Shown here: piece by piece, positions 1 through 9,012 of the stretch
Layout: every line of letters starts with the position of its first letter
How positions within the stretch are numbered: the first letter of the stretch is position 1
NCBI GenBank assembly: GCA_965223165.1
Contig: CBDCVQ010000019.1
Coordinates: forward strand, 434,001-498,000
DNA from: JABDMH01 sp965223165
GTDB lineage: Bacteria; Bacteroidota; Bacteroidia; Chitinophagales; Saprospiraceae
Reading direction: 5' to 3'
Length of the DNA: 64,000 bases
Notes under the pieces: model-generated
What the model was told of the DNA's origin: nothing
Databases searched by the model: none
The model's input: the letters and a program-made list of their open reading frames with translations, nothing else
Translations under genes and position numbers: made by a program

Positions 1-2
1 TC

Positions 3-1727
3 ATGTATTGGCATGATGGGACCCGTGGCCGGATACTGACCTTTAAGGGCACTTATTTGTTTGCCCTTGATGCGGGGACGGGTGAAGTGATCACCTCTTT
101 TGGAGAGGATGGTACCATTCACATGGGCGATGGCATGGATGTACCTGGCCGACCCAATGTCACGCTTAATACGCCGGGGCAGATCTATCAGGATCTACTG
201 ATCATAGGAGCGAACACAAGTGAGGATGTGCCTGGCGCCGTGCGTGCCTTTGACCTACATACGGGACAGCGTCGATGGATTTTTCACTCGTTGCCGAGGC
301 CTGGGGAAGAAGGATCCGACACTTGGCCTGAAGATTATCTGGACAAGACAGGTGGAGCCTCTGACTGGTCGGGTCTAGCGCTAGATGCAGCCAGGGGTAT
401 CGTCTACCTCAGCACGGAAACGGCCGGCCCGGATTTCTATGGTGAAGAACGCTATGGGGCGAACCTTTTTGCCAATTCTGTGGTAGCACTAAATGCCGCC
501 ACCGGCGAGAAATTGTGGCATCACCAATTGGTACATCACGATCTGTGGGACCTAGATTGTCCTACCCCTCCCACCCTGCTGACCGTCCGTCATAATGGTC
601 AACCACGTGATATCGTAGCGCAGGGGACCAAAATGGGTCTGCTGTTTGTCTTTGACCGCGTCACGGGCGAACCTCTATGGCCGATTGAAGAAAGACCGAA
701 ACCACCCTCACGCATGCCTGACGTGCGTAGCTGGCCCACGCAGCCGTTTCCGACCAAGCCGCCTCCGCTGATGCGACAACGCTACACGGAAGACGACCTC
801 TCCAACATCTCACCAAGGGCCGAACTGCTGACCAAAGAAGTGTTGGCTCAGTCGGGCAACTTCGGTGCCTATCCTCCGCCCAGCCTGGAGCAGATCATTA
901 TGTTTCCCGGATACGACGGCGGCATGGAGTGGGGTGGATCTGCCGCCGATGCCCAAGGCATTTTGTATGTCAATGTCAATGAGATGCCATGGTTCTATCA
1001 GCTGGTCCCGACGCGTGGCGCGGACGGCGAAGCCCTTTCCTATGGCGAACGCCACTATCTCAGCAATTGCGCTGCGTGTCATGGTGTCGATCGAAAAGGC
1101 GATCCGGCAGGGGGATTTCCTGCCTTGGACGATGTGGCCGGACGACTGACAAGAGAGGTGGTCATGACCTTCGTGACCAACGGTGGCGGGCGCATGCCAG
1201 CCTTTAATTATGTGGCACGAGAAAGACAGGAGGCGATCGTAGATTTTCTCTTTGGAATAGAAACACAGCTAACAGCCAAACAAAAGAACGAGCAAATACC
1301 GCCTTACGTGTTTCGAGGGTTTCAGCGGTGGTTGGACGAGGAAGGCTACCCAGCGATTAAGCCGCCTTGGGGAACGCTCAATGCAGTGGACCTAAATACC
1401 GGCACCATCAAATGGAAGGTACCCTTGGGAGAGTTTGAGGAGTTGACCAAGCGGGGTATACCCATCACCGGAACGGAAAATTATGGAGGTCCCGTGGTGA
1501 CGGCCGGAGGAGTGCTATTTATTGGTGCGACCGCCGACTCAAAGTTTCGAGTATTTGACAAGGAGGACGGCCGCATCCTGTTGGAGCACGATTTGCCGTT
1601 TGATGGAAACTCCACCCCCAGCACTTATGAGGCAAACGGGAAGCAATATGTAATTATCTCAGCTGGCGGTGCCAAGAAAAATCCGAGAAAAGGCGGTACG
1701 TTAGTGGCCTTTGCCTTGCCGGACTAG
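3..1727 (+). CDS. PQQ-dependent dehydrogenase with internal cytochrome c domain (5' partial)
   Basis: This is a quinoprotein alcohol/glucose dehydrogenase of the periplasmic beta-propeller type. It would oxidise an alcohol or aldose with PQQ and pass electrons to a c-type heme. Propeller repeats of the form 'ALDAGTGE', 'ALNAATGEKLWHHQ' and 'VDLNTGTIKWKVPLGE' are visible. A cytochrome c insert carries the heme motif CAACH at residues 356-360 and a likely Met ligand in 'GGRMPAF'; the last propeller blades follow it. The reading frame is open at the window edge and the family is usually about 700 residues, so the first Met seen here is probably internal and the signal peptide lies outside. The substrate cannot be read from sequence. 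No partner gene is adjacent downstream. Confidence 0.85.
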   Translation: MYWHDGTRGRILTFKGTYLFALDAGTGEVITSFGEDGTIHMGDGMDVPGRPNVTLNTPGQIYQDLLIIGANTSEDVPGAVRAFDLHTGQRRWIFHSLPRPGEEGSDTWPEDYLDKTGGASDWSGLALDAARGIVYLSTETAGPDFYGEERYGANLFANSVVALNAATGEKLWHHQLVHHDLWDLDCPTPPTLLTVRHNGQPRDIVAQGTKMGLLFVFDRVTGEPLWPIEERPKPPSRMPDVRSWPTQPFPTKPPPLMRQRYTEDDLSNISPRAELLTKEVLAQSGNFGAYPPPSLEQIIMFPGYDGGMEWGGSAADAQGILYVNVNEMPWFYQLVPTRGADGEALSYGERHYLSNCAACHGVDRKGDPAGGFPALDDVAGRLTREVVMTFVTNGGGRMPAFNYVARERQEAIVDFLFGIETQLTAKQKNEQIPPYVFRGFQRWLDEEGYPAIKPPWGTLNAVDLNTGTIKWKVPLGEFEELTKRGIPITGTENYGGPVVTAGGVLFIGATADSKFRVFDKEDGRILLEHDLPFDGNSTPSTYEANGKQYVIISAGGAKKNPRKGGTLVAFALPD

Positions 1728-1763
1728 TACTGGTACGCAGACGTCAACAAAAAATCTCCGCCC

Positions 1764-2285
1764 TTGGATTGCCGAAAAACGATCATCGAATCTAGACGCA
1801 TGTTGCTGGTCTCTGTCACGATGCAATTTAAAGAGGAGATATTTCGAGAGTTTGATGAGATGATCACCCGATACATGCACCCAGCAAGGCATCCAAATAT
1901 CCAGTTTACCGAAAAAACCATCGACAAGTGGCAACGGCGGATGAAAAACGGAGAGATCCTTTATGTCGTGGCCATGGACAAATTCACTGGAGATTTTCTA
2001 GGTTTTTTTGGAGTAGAAAACCTACCGGCGAGAGATTTGGAAATGGGCGGTTGGCTAAAGAAGAGCGTACATGGACACCGCTTCGGACAAGAAGCTGCCG
2101 CTGCGCTCAAAGGGTGGGCTGATCAGCATTTGGATTATGATTACATTCGGTGGCCCTGTGCCGCCGAAAATATTGCCAGTTGTAAGGTAGCAGAATCTCT
2201 AGGCGGAGAGGTGCACCGACGGTACGAGAGCACCAATGAAAGTGGCCTCACCTGGGATTTCTTGGAGTACCGGATACCGAGATAA
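1764..2285 (+). CDS. GNAT family N-acetyltransferase (RimJ/RimL-like)
   Basis: A 173-residue acetyltransferase using acetyl-CoA. The N-terminal strand 'IESRRMLLVSVT' has the form of the RimJ-type start (a T/S-RL-L pattern). The C-terminal half carries the acetyl-CoA region 'GHRFGQEAAAALKGWA', then 'AAENIASCKVAESLGGE', typical of the family (N-x-x-S-xx-V-x-E-x-x-G). The start at 1764 is preferred over Met codons at 1800 and 1821 because it keeps the first beta strand. The acceptor substrate is unknown. It stands alone, 36 bp after the dehydrogenase. Confidence 0.8.
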   Translation: MDCRKTIIESRRMLLVSVTMQFKEEIFREFDEMITRYMHPARHPNIQFTEKTIDKWQRRMKNGEILYVVAMDKFTGDFLGFFGVENLPARDLEMGGWLKKSVHGHRFGQEAAAALKGWADQHLDYDYIRWPCAAENIASCKVAESLGGEVHRRYESTNESGLTWDFLEYRIPR

Positions 2286-2374
2286 TCTTAAAATAGTCTT
2301 CACACTCTTTAAACTTGCATTAACACCTCGAGTGGACAAAGCTCTGTAGTTTTCTGGCGGCATCCTTCCGATAC

Positions 2375-3259
2375 ATGCAGCTACTTCGACGCGCGGCCAT
2401 CTTTAACATTTTCCTCTGGGTTTTCTGTTCCACCTTTTCCTGCGTATCGCTGATGGATCTTCGGGCTGTCAAGACAGCGGAAAAATCCTCATTCGAGCCC
2501 CTTTACATCCACCCAGACTATGAGTTTAATGAGCTACGGATCGACCTGGTACGCCAAACGGAAGAGCATTGCGACGGTGATGGAAACACCACCACCGAAG
2601 ATGTGCCTTATCACGCGATCGGAGTCGATCTTGGCAATAGCCTCTTCTGTGATCTCCATGGCAACCTCAGTCTGCGGCTGGATCGATTGCTCGATCTGCC
2701 GGATGATTTCCACCTGCGCGTGCAACGGAGCGGTTCCAGGTACGCTACCATCTACAGTCAAGTGGACGACACCCTCTTCGTGACTCGAAGTTGGCAATCC
2801 GGCCCGCGATACAAAAGGCATCGATTCACAAGTCGAGATTCCATTGCACTACGGTGTCGAGATCGGCATGAATACTCTATTGTGCATAAGACCCTGGGCC
2901 TCGCCTGGGGCAAGGGCAGCCGATGGCATAGCCTCCGACAGGTAGCCGACGGTGAATTTTATAATAGCAAAGCTCGAGAAACGTACCACGTGGCCCAAAG
3001 CAATGACATCCACGTTGCAGGTTTCGTCCTCTCCCTGTCGCCGGATGCTAACACGATCCTTGTCGCCGAAAAGCTTCGCCGGTCTACCCGTCCACTATTT
3101 TGGTTGTCAAAGGACGATGAGGGGTGGTATATCTACGACAAACATTTTTATGGGCAGCGGATCGAACGACGGAACGCAGGGATCAGATTACACAAAAGCA
3201 CCATGAGCTTTGTTGACTACAGCATACCCGTGCTCGGACCGCCCGATCTTCTGCGTTGA
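2375..3259 (+). CDS. hypothetical secreted or lipoprotein
   Basis: A 294-residue protein I do not recognise. The N-terminus has a positively charged start, a hydrophobic stretch ('IFNIFLWVFCSTFSC') and a Cys at about residue 23 that could be a poor lipobox. The remainder is rich in charged and aromatic residues, with no motif or transmembrane segment that I can name. It is flanked by a GNAT gene on the same strand and by kdgD on the opposite strand, so context gives no function. Export is an inference from the N-terminus only. Confidence 0.55.
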   Translation: MQLLRRAAIFNIFLWVFCSTFSCVSLMDLRAVKTAEKSSFEPLYIHPDYEFNELRIDLVRQTEEHCDGDGNTTTEDVPYHAIGVDLGNSLFCDLHGNLSLRLDRLLDLPDDFHLRVQRSGSRYATIYSQVDDTLFVTRSWQSGPRYKRHRFTSRDSIALRCRDRHEYSIVHKTLGLAWGKGSRWHSLRQVADGEFYNSKARETYHVAQSNDIHVAGFVLSLSPDANTILVAEKLRRSTRPLFWLSKDDEGWYIYDKHFYGQRIERRNAGIRLHKSTMSFVDYSIPVLGPPDLLR

Positions 3260-3362
3260 TCCGCGGCAAGAGAACAAAAACCACCGGCACACCTAAAAAG
3301 GCTACCACGCGATTGTTGTATAGTCAACCCAAGAAAACATCGAGGCTCCTGCTTCCGGTTGG

Positions 3363-4283
3363 CTAAAGCATTTGCCTGCTAGCCTCAATTATTTGCGATA
3401 ATTCTGCCACCTCCTCCTCGGTGGGCATCACAAGTGGTGGCCTGACATTGCCCGCAGGTTTTCCAATGATGTTAGCTCCCGCCTTGATCAGACTCACGGC
3501 GTAGCCTTTTTTGTGACTGCGCAGTCGGACAAAAGGAATATAAAATGTACGGAGCATCTGCGACACCGTTTCTTGGTCTCCCGATCGCAGGCTGTGGTAG
3601 AATTTTAGGGCCATCTCCGGTACAAAATTGAAGACGGCAGAGGAATAGGTGTTGACGCCAATGGACAAATAAGCCTCCGCAATGATCTCCGCGGTCGGCA
3701 CGCCGCCGATGTACGACAGACGGTTGCCCAAGGTCCGGATCGTGTCGTTCAGGTCCTGGATGTGGCCCGTCCCATCCTTTAGGCCAATGAAATTGGGACA
3801 CGCCGCTGCCAGGCGTTGTAAGGCAGATGCCTGTAAAACCCCATTTGCTCGATTGTAATAGATGACGGGAAGGCTGGTATTTTGCATGATTGCGCGAGCG
3901 TATGCCTCCACCCCATCGGGAGGTCCTTCTGCCAGATAGGGCGGCATCAGCAGCAGGGCATGTACGCCGGCATCTTCAGCGATTCTCGCCAGAGAAATCG
4001 CCTCTGGAATGCTCCGACCTATACTTGAGATTAAGGGTGTCCTATCAGCGACCACATCGGCAGCAATCTGCACGATCTGACGGTACTCTGTCTGGGAGAG
4101 TGAAAAAAATTCACCGGTGCCTCCAGCCACAAAGACCGCAGACACGGGAAACTGCAAAAACCAATGCAGCCGATCCGTATAGCTGGAGCCGTCGAAATTG
4201 CCTTGGGCATCCATGTCAGTCACGGGAAAAGACAAGAGTCCATTTTCTAAGGCGGTACGTATTTGGTTAGTGGTCAGTCCCAT
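3363..4283 (-). CDS. kdgD: 5-dehydro-4-deoxyglucarate dehydratase
   Basis: A 306-residue member of the DapA/NAL aldolase superfamily. It dehydrates and decarboxylates 5-keto-4-deoxyglucarate to 2-oxoglutarate semialdehyde. The Schiff-base Lys is in 'FIGLKDGTGHI', the catalytic Tyr in 'LPVIYYNRANG', and the substrate loop is 'AGGTGEFFSLS'. Its length is that of characterised KdgD proteins. The upstream gene on the same strand is galactarate dehydratase, which makes its substrate. About 1.1 kb of tandem repeats separates the two genes, so either the array is transcribed through or kdgD has its own promoter; no TAnnTTTG box is evident in the bases just upstream. Confidence 0.9.
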   Translation of the reverse strand: MGLTTNQIRTALENGLLSFPVTDMDAQGNFDGSSYTDRLHWFLQFPVSAVFVAGGTGEFFSLSQTEYRQIVQIAADVVADRTPLISSIGRSIPEAISLARIAEDAGVHALLLMPPYLAEGPPDGVEAYARAIMQNTSLPVIYYNRANGVLQASALQRLAAACPNFIGLKDGTGHIQDLNDTIRTLGNRLSYIGGVPTAEIIAEAYLSIGVNTYSSAVFNFVPEMALKFYHSLRSGDQETVSQMLRTFYIPFVRLRSHKKGYAVSLIKAGANIIGKPAGNVRPPLVMPTEEEVAELSQIIEASRQML

Positions 4284-4419
4284 TTCGTGGCGGTTTCATC
4301 TAAATCGACCTGAGCGCATTGCGAGGCCCTGTGAATATTGTCATAAATATCGTGATCCGTGGGATTATCTGTATGTCGATTCCGCTGGGGCGCGATTTGA
4401 GATCAGATTTTCACACGCA

Positions 4420-5404
4420 AGATCCCCGCTATCACTACGACTAAGCGTCAATTAGCGGTTATCCGCTACCTCATGATGAGCGCATTCCAACCACCCGTAT
4501 CAAGAGGCCTGTTCCTCATCGAAAGATCCCCGCTATCATTACGACTAAGCGTCAATTAACGGTTATCCGCCAGGTCTAAATGGTGCACTTTCAGACTGCC
4601 GATCTCGATAGGTCTATTTCTCATCGCAAGATCCCCGCTATCACTACAACTAAGCGTCAATTAACGGTTATCCGCTACGTCATGATGAGCGGATTCCAAC
4701 CACCCGTATCGAAAGGTCTGTTCCTCATGGCAAGATCCCCGCTATCACTACAACTAAGCGTCAATTAACGGTTATCGCGACGTCTCAATAGCGCACTTTC
4801 CGACCGCCGATCTCGAGAGGTCTCTTTCTCATGGCAAGATCCCCGCTATCACTATAATTAAGCGTCAATTAACGGTTATTCGCCACGTCTTAAGTGCGCA
4901 CGTTCCGACCGCCGATCTCGAAGGGTCTATTTCTCATCGCAAGATCCCCGCTATCACTACAACTAAGCGTCAATTAACGGTTATCGCCACGTCTTAAGTG
5001 CGCACTTTCAGACCGCCGATCTCAAGAGAGCTGTTCCTCATGGCAAGATCCCCGCTATCATTACGATTAAGCGTCAATTAACGGTTATTAACCTCGTCTC
5101 AGTAGTGCACTTTCCCACCGGCGATCTCGAGAGGTCTATTTCTCATCGCAAGATCCCCGCTATCACTACAACTAAGCGTCAATTAACGGTTATTCGCGAC
5201 GTCTAAATGGTGCACTTTCAGACTGCCGATCTCGAAAGGTCTATTTCTCATGGCAAGATCCTCGCTATCACCACAACTAAGCGTCAATTAACGGTTATCC
5301 GCTACGTCATGATGAGCGCATTCCAACCACCCGTATCGAGAGGCCTGTTCCTCATCGCAAGATCCCCCTATCATTGCAACTAAGCGTCAATTAACGGTTA
5401 TCCG
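4420..5404 (+). repeat. tandem array A, 10 units of ~104 bp
   Basis: Ten copies of a conserved core (about 'GATCCCCGCTATCACTAC' followed by 'AACTAAGCGTCAATTAACGG' and 'TTATCC') alternate with ~55-bp spacers of two or three related types. The GTCAATTA motif starts at 4447, 4551, 4656, 4760, 4864, 4969, 5073, 5178, 5283 and 5386, giving spacings of 103-105 bp. The array fills nearly all the DNA between garD and kdgD. There is no convincing gene inside. The core is shared with the arrays near 15-27 kb and 61-62.5 kb. Confidence 0.95.
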
Positions 5405-5432
5405 CATGGAGTACACCGGCCTGGCTGCCCAC

Positions 5433-6992
5433 CTAGGTGATCGGTCCGGGATTGAAGAGAACCAGATCATTGTAAAGCCCAAGGCGATCTGTCGCCACTT
5501 GGTATTCGCCGCTGGCTGTCTTCAAAATCAGCTCGTAAAGGGCCTTCCCGAGTTCCTCCACACTGTGCGTGCCGCTGACCACAGGCCCTGCATCCAAATC
5601 GATCAGATCGTGCCACCGGGCACCCAGCGTCGAGTTAGAACTCACCTTTAGCACCGGCACCATGGGCAACCCATACGGCGTACCCCTTCCCGTGATAAAT
5701 ACATGCACATTCATCCCTGCTGCCACCTGTAGTGTCCCGCAAATGAAATCGCTGGCAGGGGTCGCCAAGAAATTTAAGCCGCCTTTTCGGACCCGGTCGC
5801 CCGGTTCGACGACGTCCACAATGGGAGTGGATCCGGACTTGGCAATGGAGCCAAGTGCCTTTTCCACAATGTTGGTGAGCCCTCCCCGTCGGTTACCGGG
5901 TGTGGGATTAGCACTCCGGTCCGCCCCATGGTGCTGCAAATAATCATCGTACCATGCCAGCTCCTCCGTCAATCGGCTAACCACTGTCTCATCGTTGGCC
6001 CGTGCAGCCAACAGGTGTGCCGCATCTCGTACCTCACTGACTTCTGAGAATATGACCGTACCTCCCGATTGCACAATGAGATCTGCCGCATAACCTGCCA
6101 CTGGGTTGCCACTGATGCCCGAAAATGAATCACTACCCCCACATTGGAGACCAACGACAAGCCCGGAAATGGGACAAGGCTCCCGCCGTCGTTTATTGAG
6201 CTTTTGCAGCCGGCGCTCCGCCATCTGCATGATGGTTGCTGTCATTTGCGAGAAGCCAGTTAAGGATGCATCTTGGATCGTCAGGAGATCTTGAGCAAGT
6301 TCGTCCCCAGCGCGCAATAATCTCTCCGGGAGTAGCTTCTCGCAACCTAAGCCGATCACCAACAGTTCGTCACCGAAATTCGGATTTCTTGCTATGTTCT
6401 GGATGGTTCGTATAGGAATCTCCGCCACAGGTACATCAATGGCCACGCCACAGCCATAGCTGTGATTCAACGCCACAACTCCGTCGACGTGAGGATACTT
6501 TGGTAGAAGTTCGCGGCGGATCCTTTCCTCCACATATCGGGTAATTCCAGAGACACATTGTACACTGGTGGTGATACCCAACATATTCTTGGTACCTACG
6601 CTGCCATCCGCATTGCGATATCCCTGGAAAAAACCTTCCTTGGCGTCCCTCGGTCCGTGATCTGGTCTAGCCAGAAACGAAAGATCTTTTAGGTTGGGCA
6701 GCGAAGGCAATCTTGTATTGTGCAGATGCACCCATGCCGTGGATGGAATGTGCTCCGTGGCATAGGCGATCACCTCGCCGTACCGTACCACCGGGCCACC
6801 TTTCGGAATGGCTTGCACCGCCATCTTATGACCCATCGGCACATCATCGATCATCGGGCCATACGCTTCCAACACCGTACCTGTAGCCAGGCCGCCCGGC
6901 ACAACAACAATCGCCACGTTGTCACGAGCATGAGTCCGCAAGAACCTTGGCATGACTTTCTTCACACTTCCAAAGCTAATGTTTCGAAGCAA
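5433..6992 (-). CDS. garD: galactarate dehydratase (GarD/UxaA family)
   Basis: A 519-residue protein converting galactarate to 5-keto-4-deoxyglucarate, the substrate of KdgD. It has an N-terminal SAF-like domain ('ARDNVAIVV', 'HKMAVQAIPKGG') and a large UxaA C-terminal domain ('GYRNADGSVGTKN', 'GLQCGGSDSFSG', 'KALGSIAKSG', 'TGRGTPYGLP'). Its length and motif order match E. coli GarD closely. The Met at 6953 is an equally good start, and a promoter-like TAGCTTTG (minus strand, 6971-6978) lies inside the longer version, which slightly favours the shorter protein. The gene ends 28 bp from array A. Confidence 0.9.
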   Translation of the reverse strand: MLRNISFGSVKKVMPRFLRTHARDNVAIVVVPGGLATGTVLEAYGPMIDDVPMGHKMAVQAIPKGGPVVRYGEVIAYATEHIPSTAWVHLHNTRLPSLPNLKDLSFLARPDHGPRDAKEGFFQGYRNADGSVGTKNMLGITTSVQCVSGITRYVEERIRRELLPKYPHVDGVVALNHSYGCGVAIDVPVAEIPIRTIQNIARNPNFGDELLVIGLGCEKLLPERLLRAGDELAQDLLTIQDASLTGFSQMTATIMQMAERRLQKLNKRRREPCPISGLVVGLQCGGSDSFSGISGNPVAGYAADLIVQSGGTVIFSEVSEVRDAAHLLAARANDETVVSRLTEELAWYDDYLQHHGADRSANPTPGNRRGGLTNIVEKALGSIAKSGSTPIVDVVEPGDRVRKGGLNFLATPASDFICGTLQVAAGMNVHVFITGRGTPYGLPMVPVLKVSSNSTLGARWHDLIDLDAGPVVSGTHSVEELGKALYELILKTASGEYQVATDRLGLYNDLVLFNPGPIT

Positions 6993-7125
6993 AGGAAGGG
7001 TGTTGCCTCCTTAGCAAACGCATTGATTCTGCACATCTGCACTCGCTTGGAGTGAATGGGCTCCCACCTCGTCTTAGGAATAGAACCAGGTTTACATTAA
7101 AACGTGACGTGCGCACGTTCGATCT

Positions 7126-8039
7126 TTGTTAATGATGACTTATATGCATAGGACACTGGTCTTCACGACTCGACACATGGCTACGATGTGGACGGTTGCT
7201 CACCTTTTGCTGTACCTAATCATCGCCCCGCCGGGAATGGATGCACAGACCATACATGGCATGGTGGTGGACGCAAAAACCGGGCACGCCCCTCCCATTC
7301 GTCCATCTTGGTGTACAAGGACAAAACCTCGGCCAAATCTCGGACGATCGTGGCCGATTTGCGTTGGACCTCTCCACCTTATCCGCCACGGACAGTGTCA
7401 CGTTTTCTATGATTGGTTACCACACGCTGTCCTTCGCACTGACCGATGGGCATCGGCAGTTTCACAAGGTATCCCTTCGTCCGGCCACTTATGATCTCGG
7501 TACGGTCATAGTAAGGTCTCCCGATCGACTGCCTCTGCGCAAGATGGGCCGATTTCGAGCCAGCAAAACCACCATCGGCGAAAGCGGTTTTGAGCAATTT
7601 GGGTTCGGGGGCGAATGGGCCACTCTGATCAAATACGAAGGAATGCCCTTTCTCGCGCAGAGCTTCAACTTTCACACAAGATTTAACACGGTAGACAGCG
7701 TGCTATTCAGGGTAAACATCTATGCGCTGGAGCAAGGCCTGCCCGGACCTTCTCTGCTGCATCGACCGATCTACACCAAAAGTTATCGCGGTGGACAAAT
7801 GGATCACGGCCGACCTGCGGTCTGAGCATCTGGTGGTGGAGCAAGACGTTGTTGCCTCCTTTGAATTGGTTCAAATATGGAAAGGGCAAAAAGGCACCAA
7901 CCACCTCTTTTACACATATGGGAAGGGATACCACCAGGGCTCAACGTTTAGGCGTCAGTCGAGTCTTGCCTCCTGGGAGTCCCCCGAGCAGCCGAAGCTG
8001 GCCATTTTCTTGAGCGGAAGGACGTTGAAAGAAGATTAG
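7126..8039 (+). pseudogene. carboxypeptidase-like regulatory domain protein, two frameshifts
   Basis: Three overlapping frames together encode one secreted protein of about 300 residues. The first has a signal peptide ('VAHLLLYLIIAPPGMDAQ') and the start of a CarboxypepD_reg-like domain ('GMVVDAKTG'). The second continues it ('TPLPFVHLGVQGQNLGQISD', 'MIGYHTLSFAL') into a conserved C-terminal region, and the third finishes with 'VIAVDKWITADL' to a stop at 8039. The frame changes by one base near GGGC at 7282-7285 and again in AAAA at 7778-7781. Both sites are short homopolymers, so assembly error and real inactivation are both possible. If intact it would be an outer-surface protein. Confidence 0.7.
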
Positions 8040-8257
8040 ATTTCACACTTGGGGCTTGCGCTCACCTGACGATATGGTTGGCGCCCGAGCAAGTGGAGTG
8101 TAACATTGAAAAGGGATACATGGCCCCAATTATTTCGTGCTAAATCGAAGAGACAGAACGACACATCCCGCAATGCTGTGGGACGTAAGGCTTCTGGCGA
8201 TGAAGAGTTGGTGCGAAAGAAGGCGACCGGGCGTTCCGCTTTCAGTGTGACGGTCAA

Positions 8258-8920
8258 CTACCCGCCCACCGGTTCTACCAGGATTCGATCACACACCACG
8301 GCACTCAGCGTCTCTTGCAGGCCTGATTCACGCTCGAGGACCATACTACCATCGAATTCTTCTCGGGCTTTGACGCTAAGCAGCGTACCCAGCTGAAGCT
8401 TGCGGCGATTGAGATACTTCAGGAAGTCGTCCGAAGAGTGGGTCAAGGCCGATAGCACGATCCGGTCTCCCACCTGGCAATCGCTGAGTTTGTGGTAGGA
8501 GCGCCAAACCACATCTCCATTCTTGTCAGGAATAGGGGAGCCGTGCGGATCAATGGTGGGATGTTCCAACAGCTCATCCATCCGGTCGAAAAAGCCGGGT
8601 GATTTAATGTGCTCCATCTGCTCGGCAATCTCGTGCACCTCCTCCCAGCCGAAACCCATCTTCTCCACGAGAAACATCTCCGTCAGACGATGCTTTCGGA
8701 TGATTAAAGCTGCCTGCTTACGGCCCAGATCGGTCATCTTGATCGGCCGGTAGCGCCGGTACTCGACCAGGCCCTTAGCATCCAACTTCTTTATCATGCT
8801 GTTGGCCGTTGGCGTGCTGACGCCCAGCTGCTGACTCAGCTGCGAAAGCGAGATCTCCTGCTGGCTGTCGGCCAAGCTAAAGAGGGCCTTGAGATAATTT
8901 TCTTCCGTTTGTGACGCCAT
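8258..8920 (-). CDS. DtxR/MntR family metal-dependent transcriptional regulator
   Basis: A 220-residue regulator. It has an N-terminal winged helix ('TEENYLKALFSLAD', 'LGVSTPTANSMIKKLDAKG'), a dimerisation/metal region ('HRLTEMFLVEKMGFGWEEVH', 'EIAEQMEH') and a C-terminal FeoA/SH3-like domain. The pattern fits iron- or manganese-responsive repressors; which metal cannot be told. It is divergent from the di-heme oxidase operon across a 92-bp gap. That gap holds a 16-bp inverted repeat of DtxR-box type between the promoter elements of the operon, which suggests the regulator controls the operon and perhaps itself. Confidence 0.88.
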   Translation of the reverse strand: MASQTEENYLKALFSLADSQQEISLSQLSQQLGVSTPTANSMIKKLDAKGLVEYRRYRPIKMTDLGRKQAALIIRKHRLTEMFLVEKMGFGWEEVHEIAEQMEHIKSPGFFDRMDELLEHPTIDPHGSPIPDKNGDVVWRSYHKLSDCQVGDRIVLSALTHSSDDFLKYLNRRKLQLGTLLSVKAREEFDGSMVLERESGLQETLSAVVCDRILVEPVGG

Positions 8921-8964
8921 AAAGACATGTCCGCTGGCGCGAAAATAAATAATATTCGCGATAG

Positions 8965-8994
8965 TTGTTAGATATGTCTAACTTTTTATCTTTG
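8965..8994 (+). promoter_or_regulatory. Bacteroidota-type promoter for the di-heme oxidase operon
   Basis: TTG at 8965-8967 and TATCTTTG at 8987-8994 match the Bacteroidota -33 (TTG) and -7 (TAnnTTTG) elements with a 19-bp spacer, the usual spacing. The ATG at 9013 follows 18 bp later, leaving a leader of roughly a dozen bases. It is the best promoter match I found in the window. Confidence 0.75.
8967..8982. promoter_or_regulatory. candidate DtxR/MntR operator (inverted repeat)
   Basis: GTTAGATATGTCTAAC has perfect 6-bp arms (GTTAGA/TCTAAC) around TATG. The TTAG...CTAA arms resemble known DtxR/IdeR/MntR boxes. It lies between the -33 and -7 elements, where a bound repressor would block RNA polymerase, and in the gap shared with the regulator gene. 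Confidence 0.68.
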
Positions 8995-9012
8995 TATTTC
9001 TAAGTTTGATTA

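Noticed and set aside
8036..8257. Possible small minus-strand gene between the frameshifted gene and the DtxR regulator
   Set aside because: No recognisable motif, start context or conservation sign; likely chance open frame.
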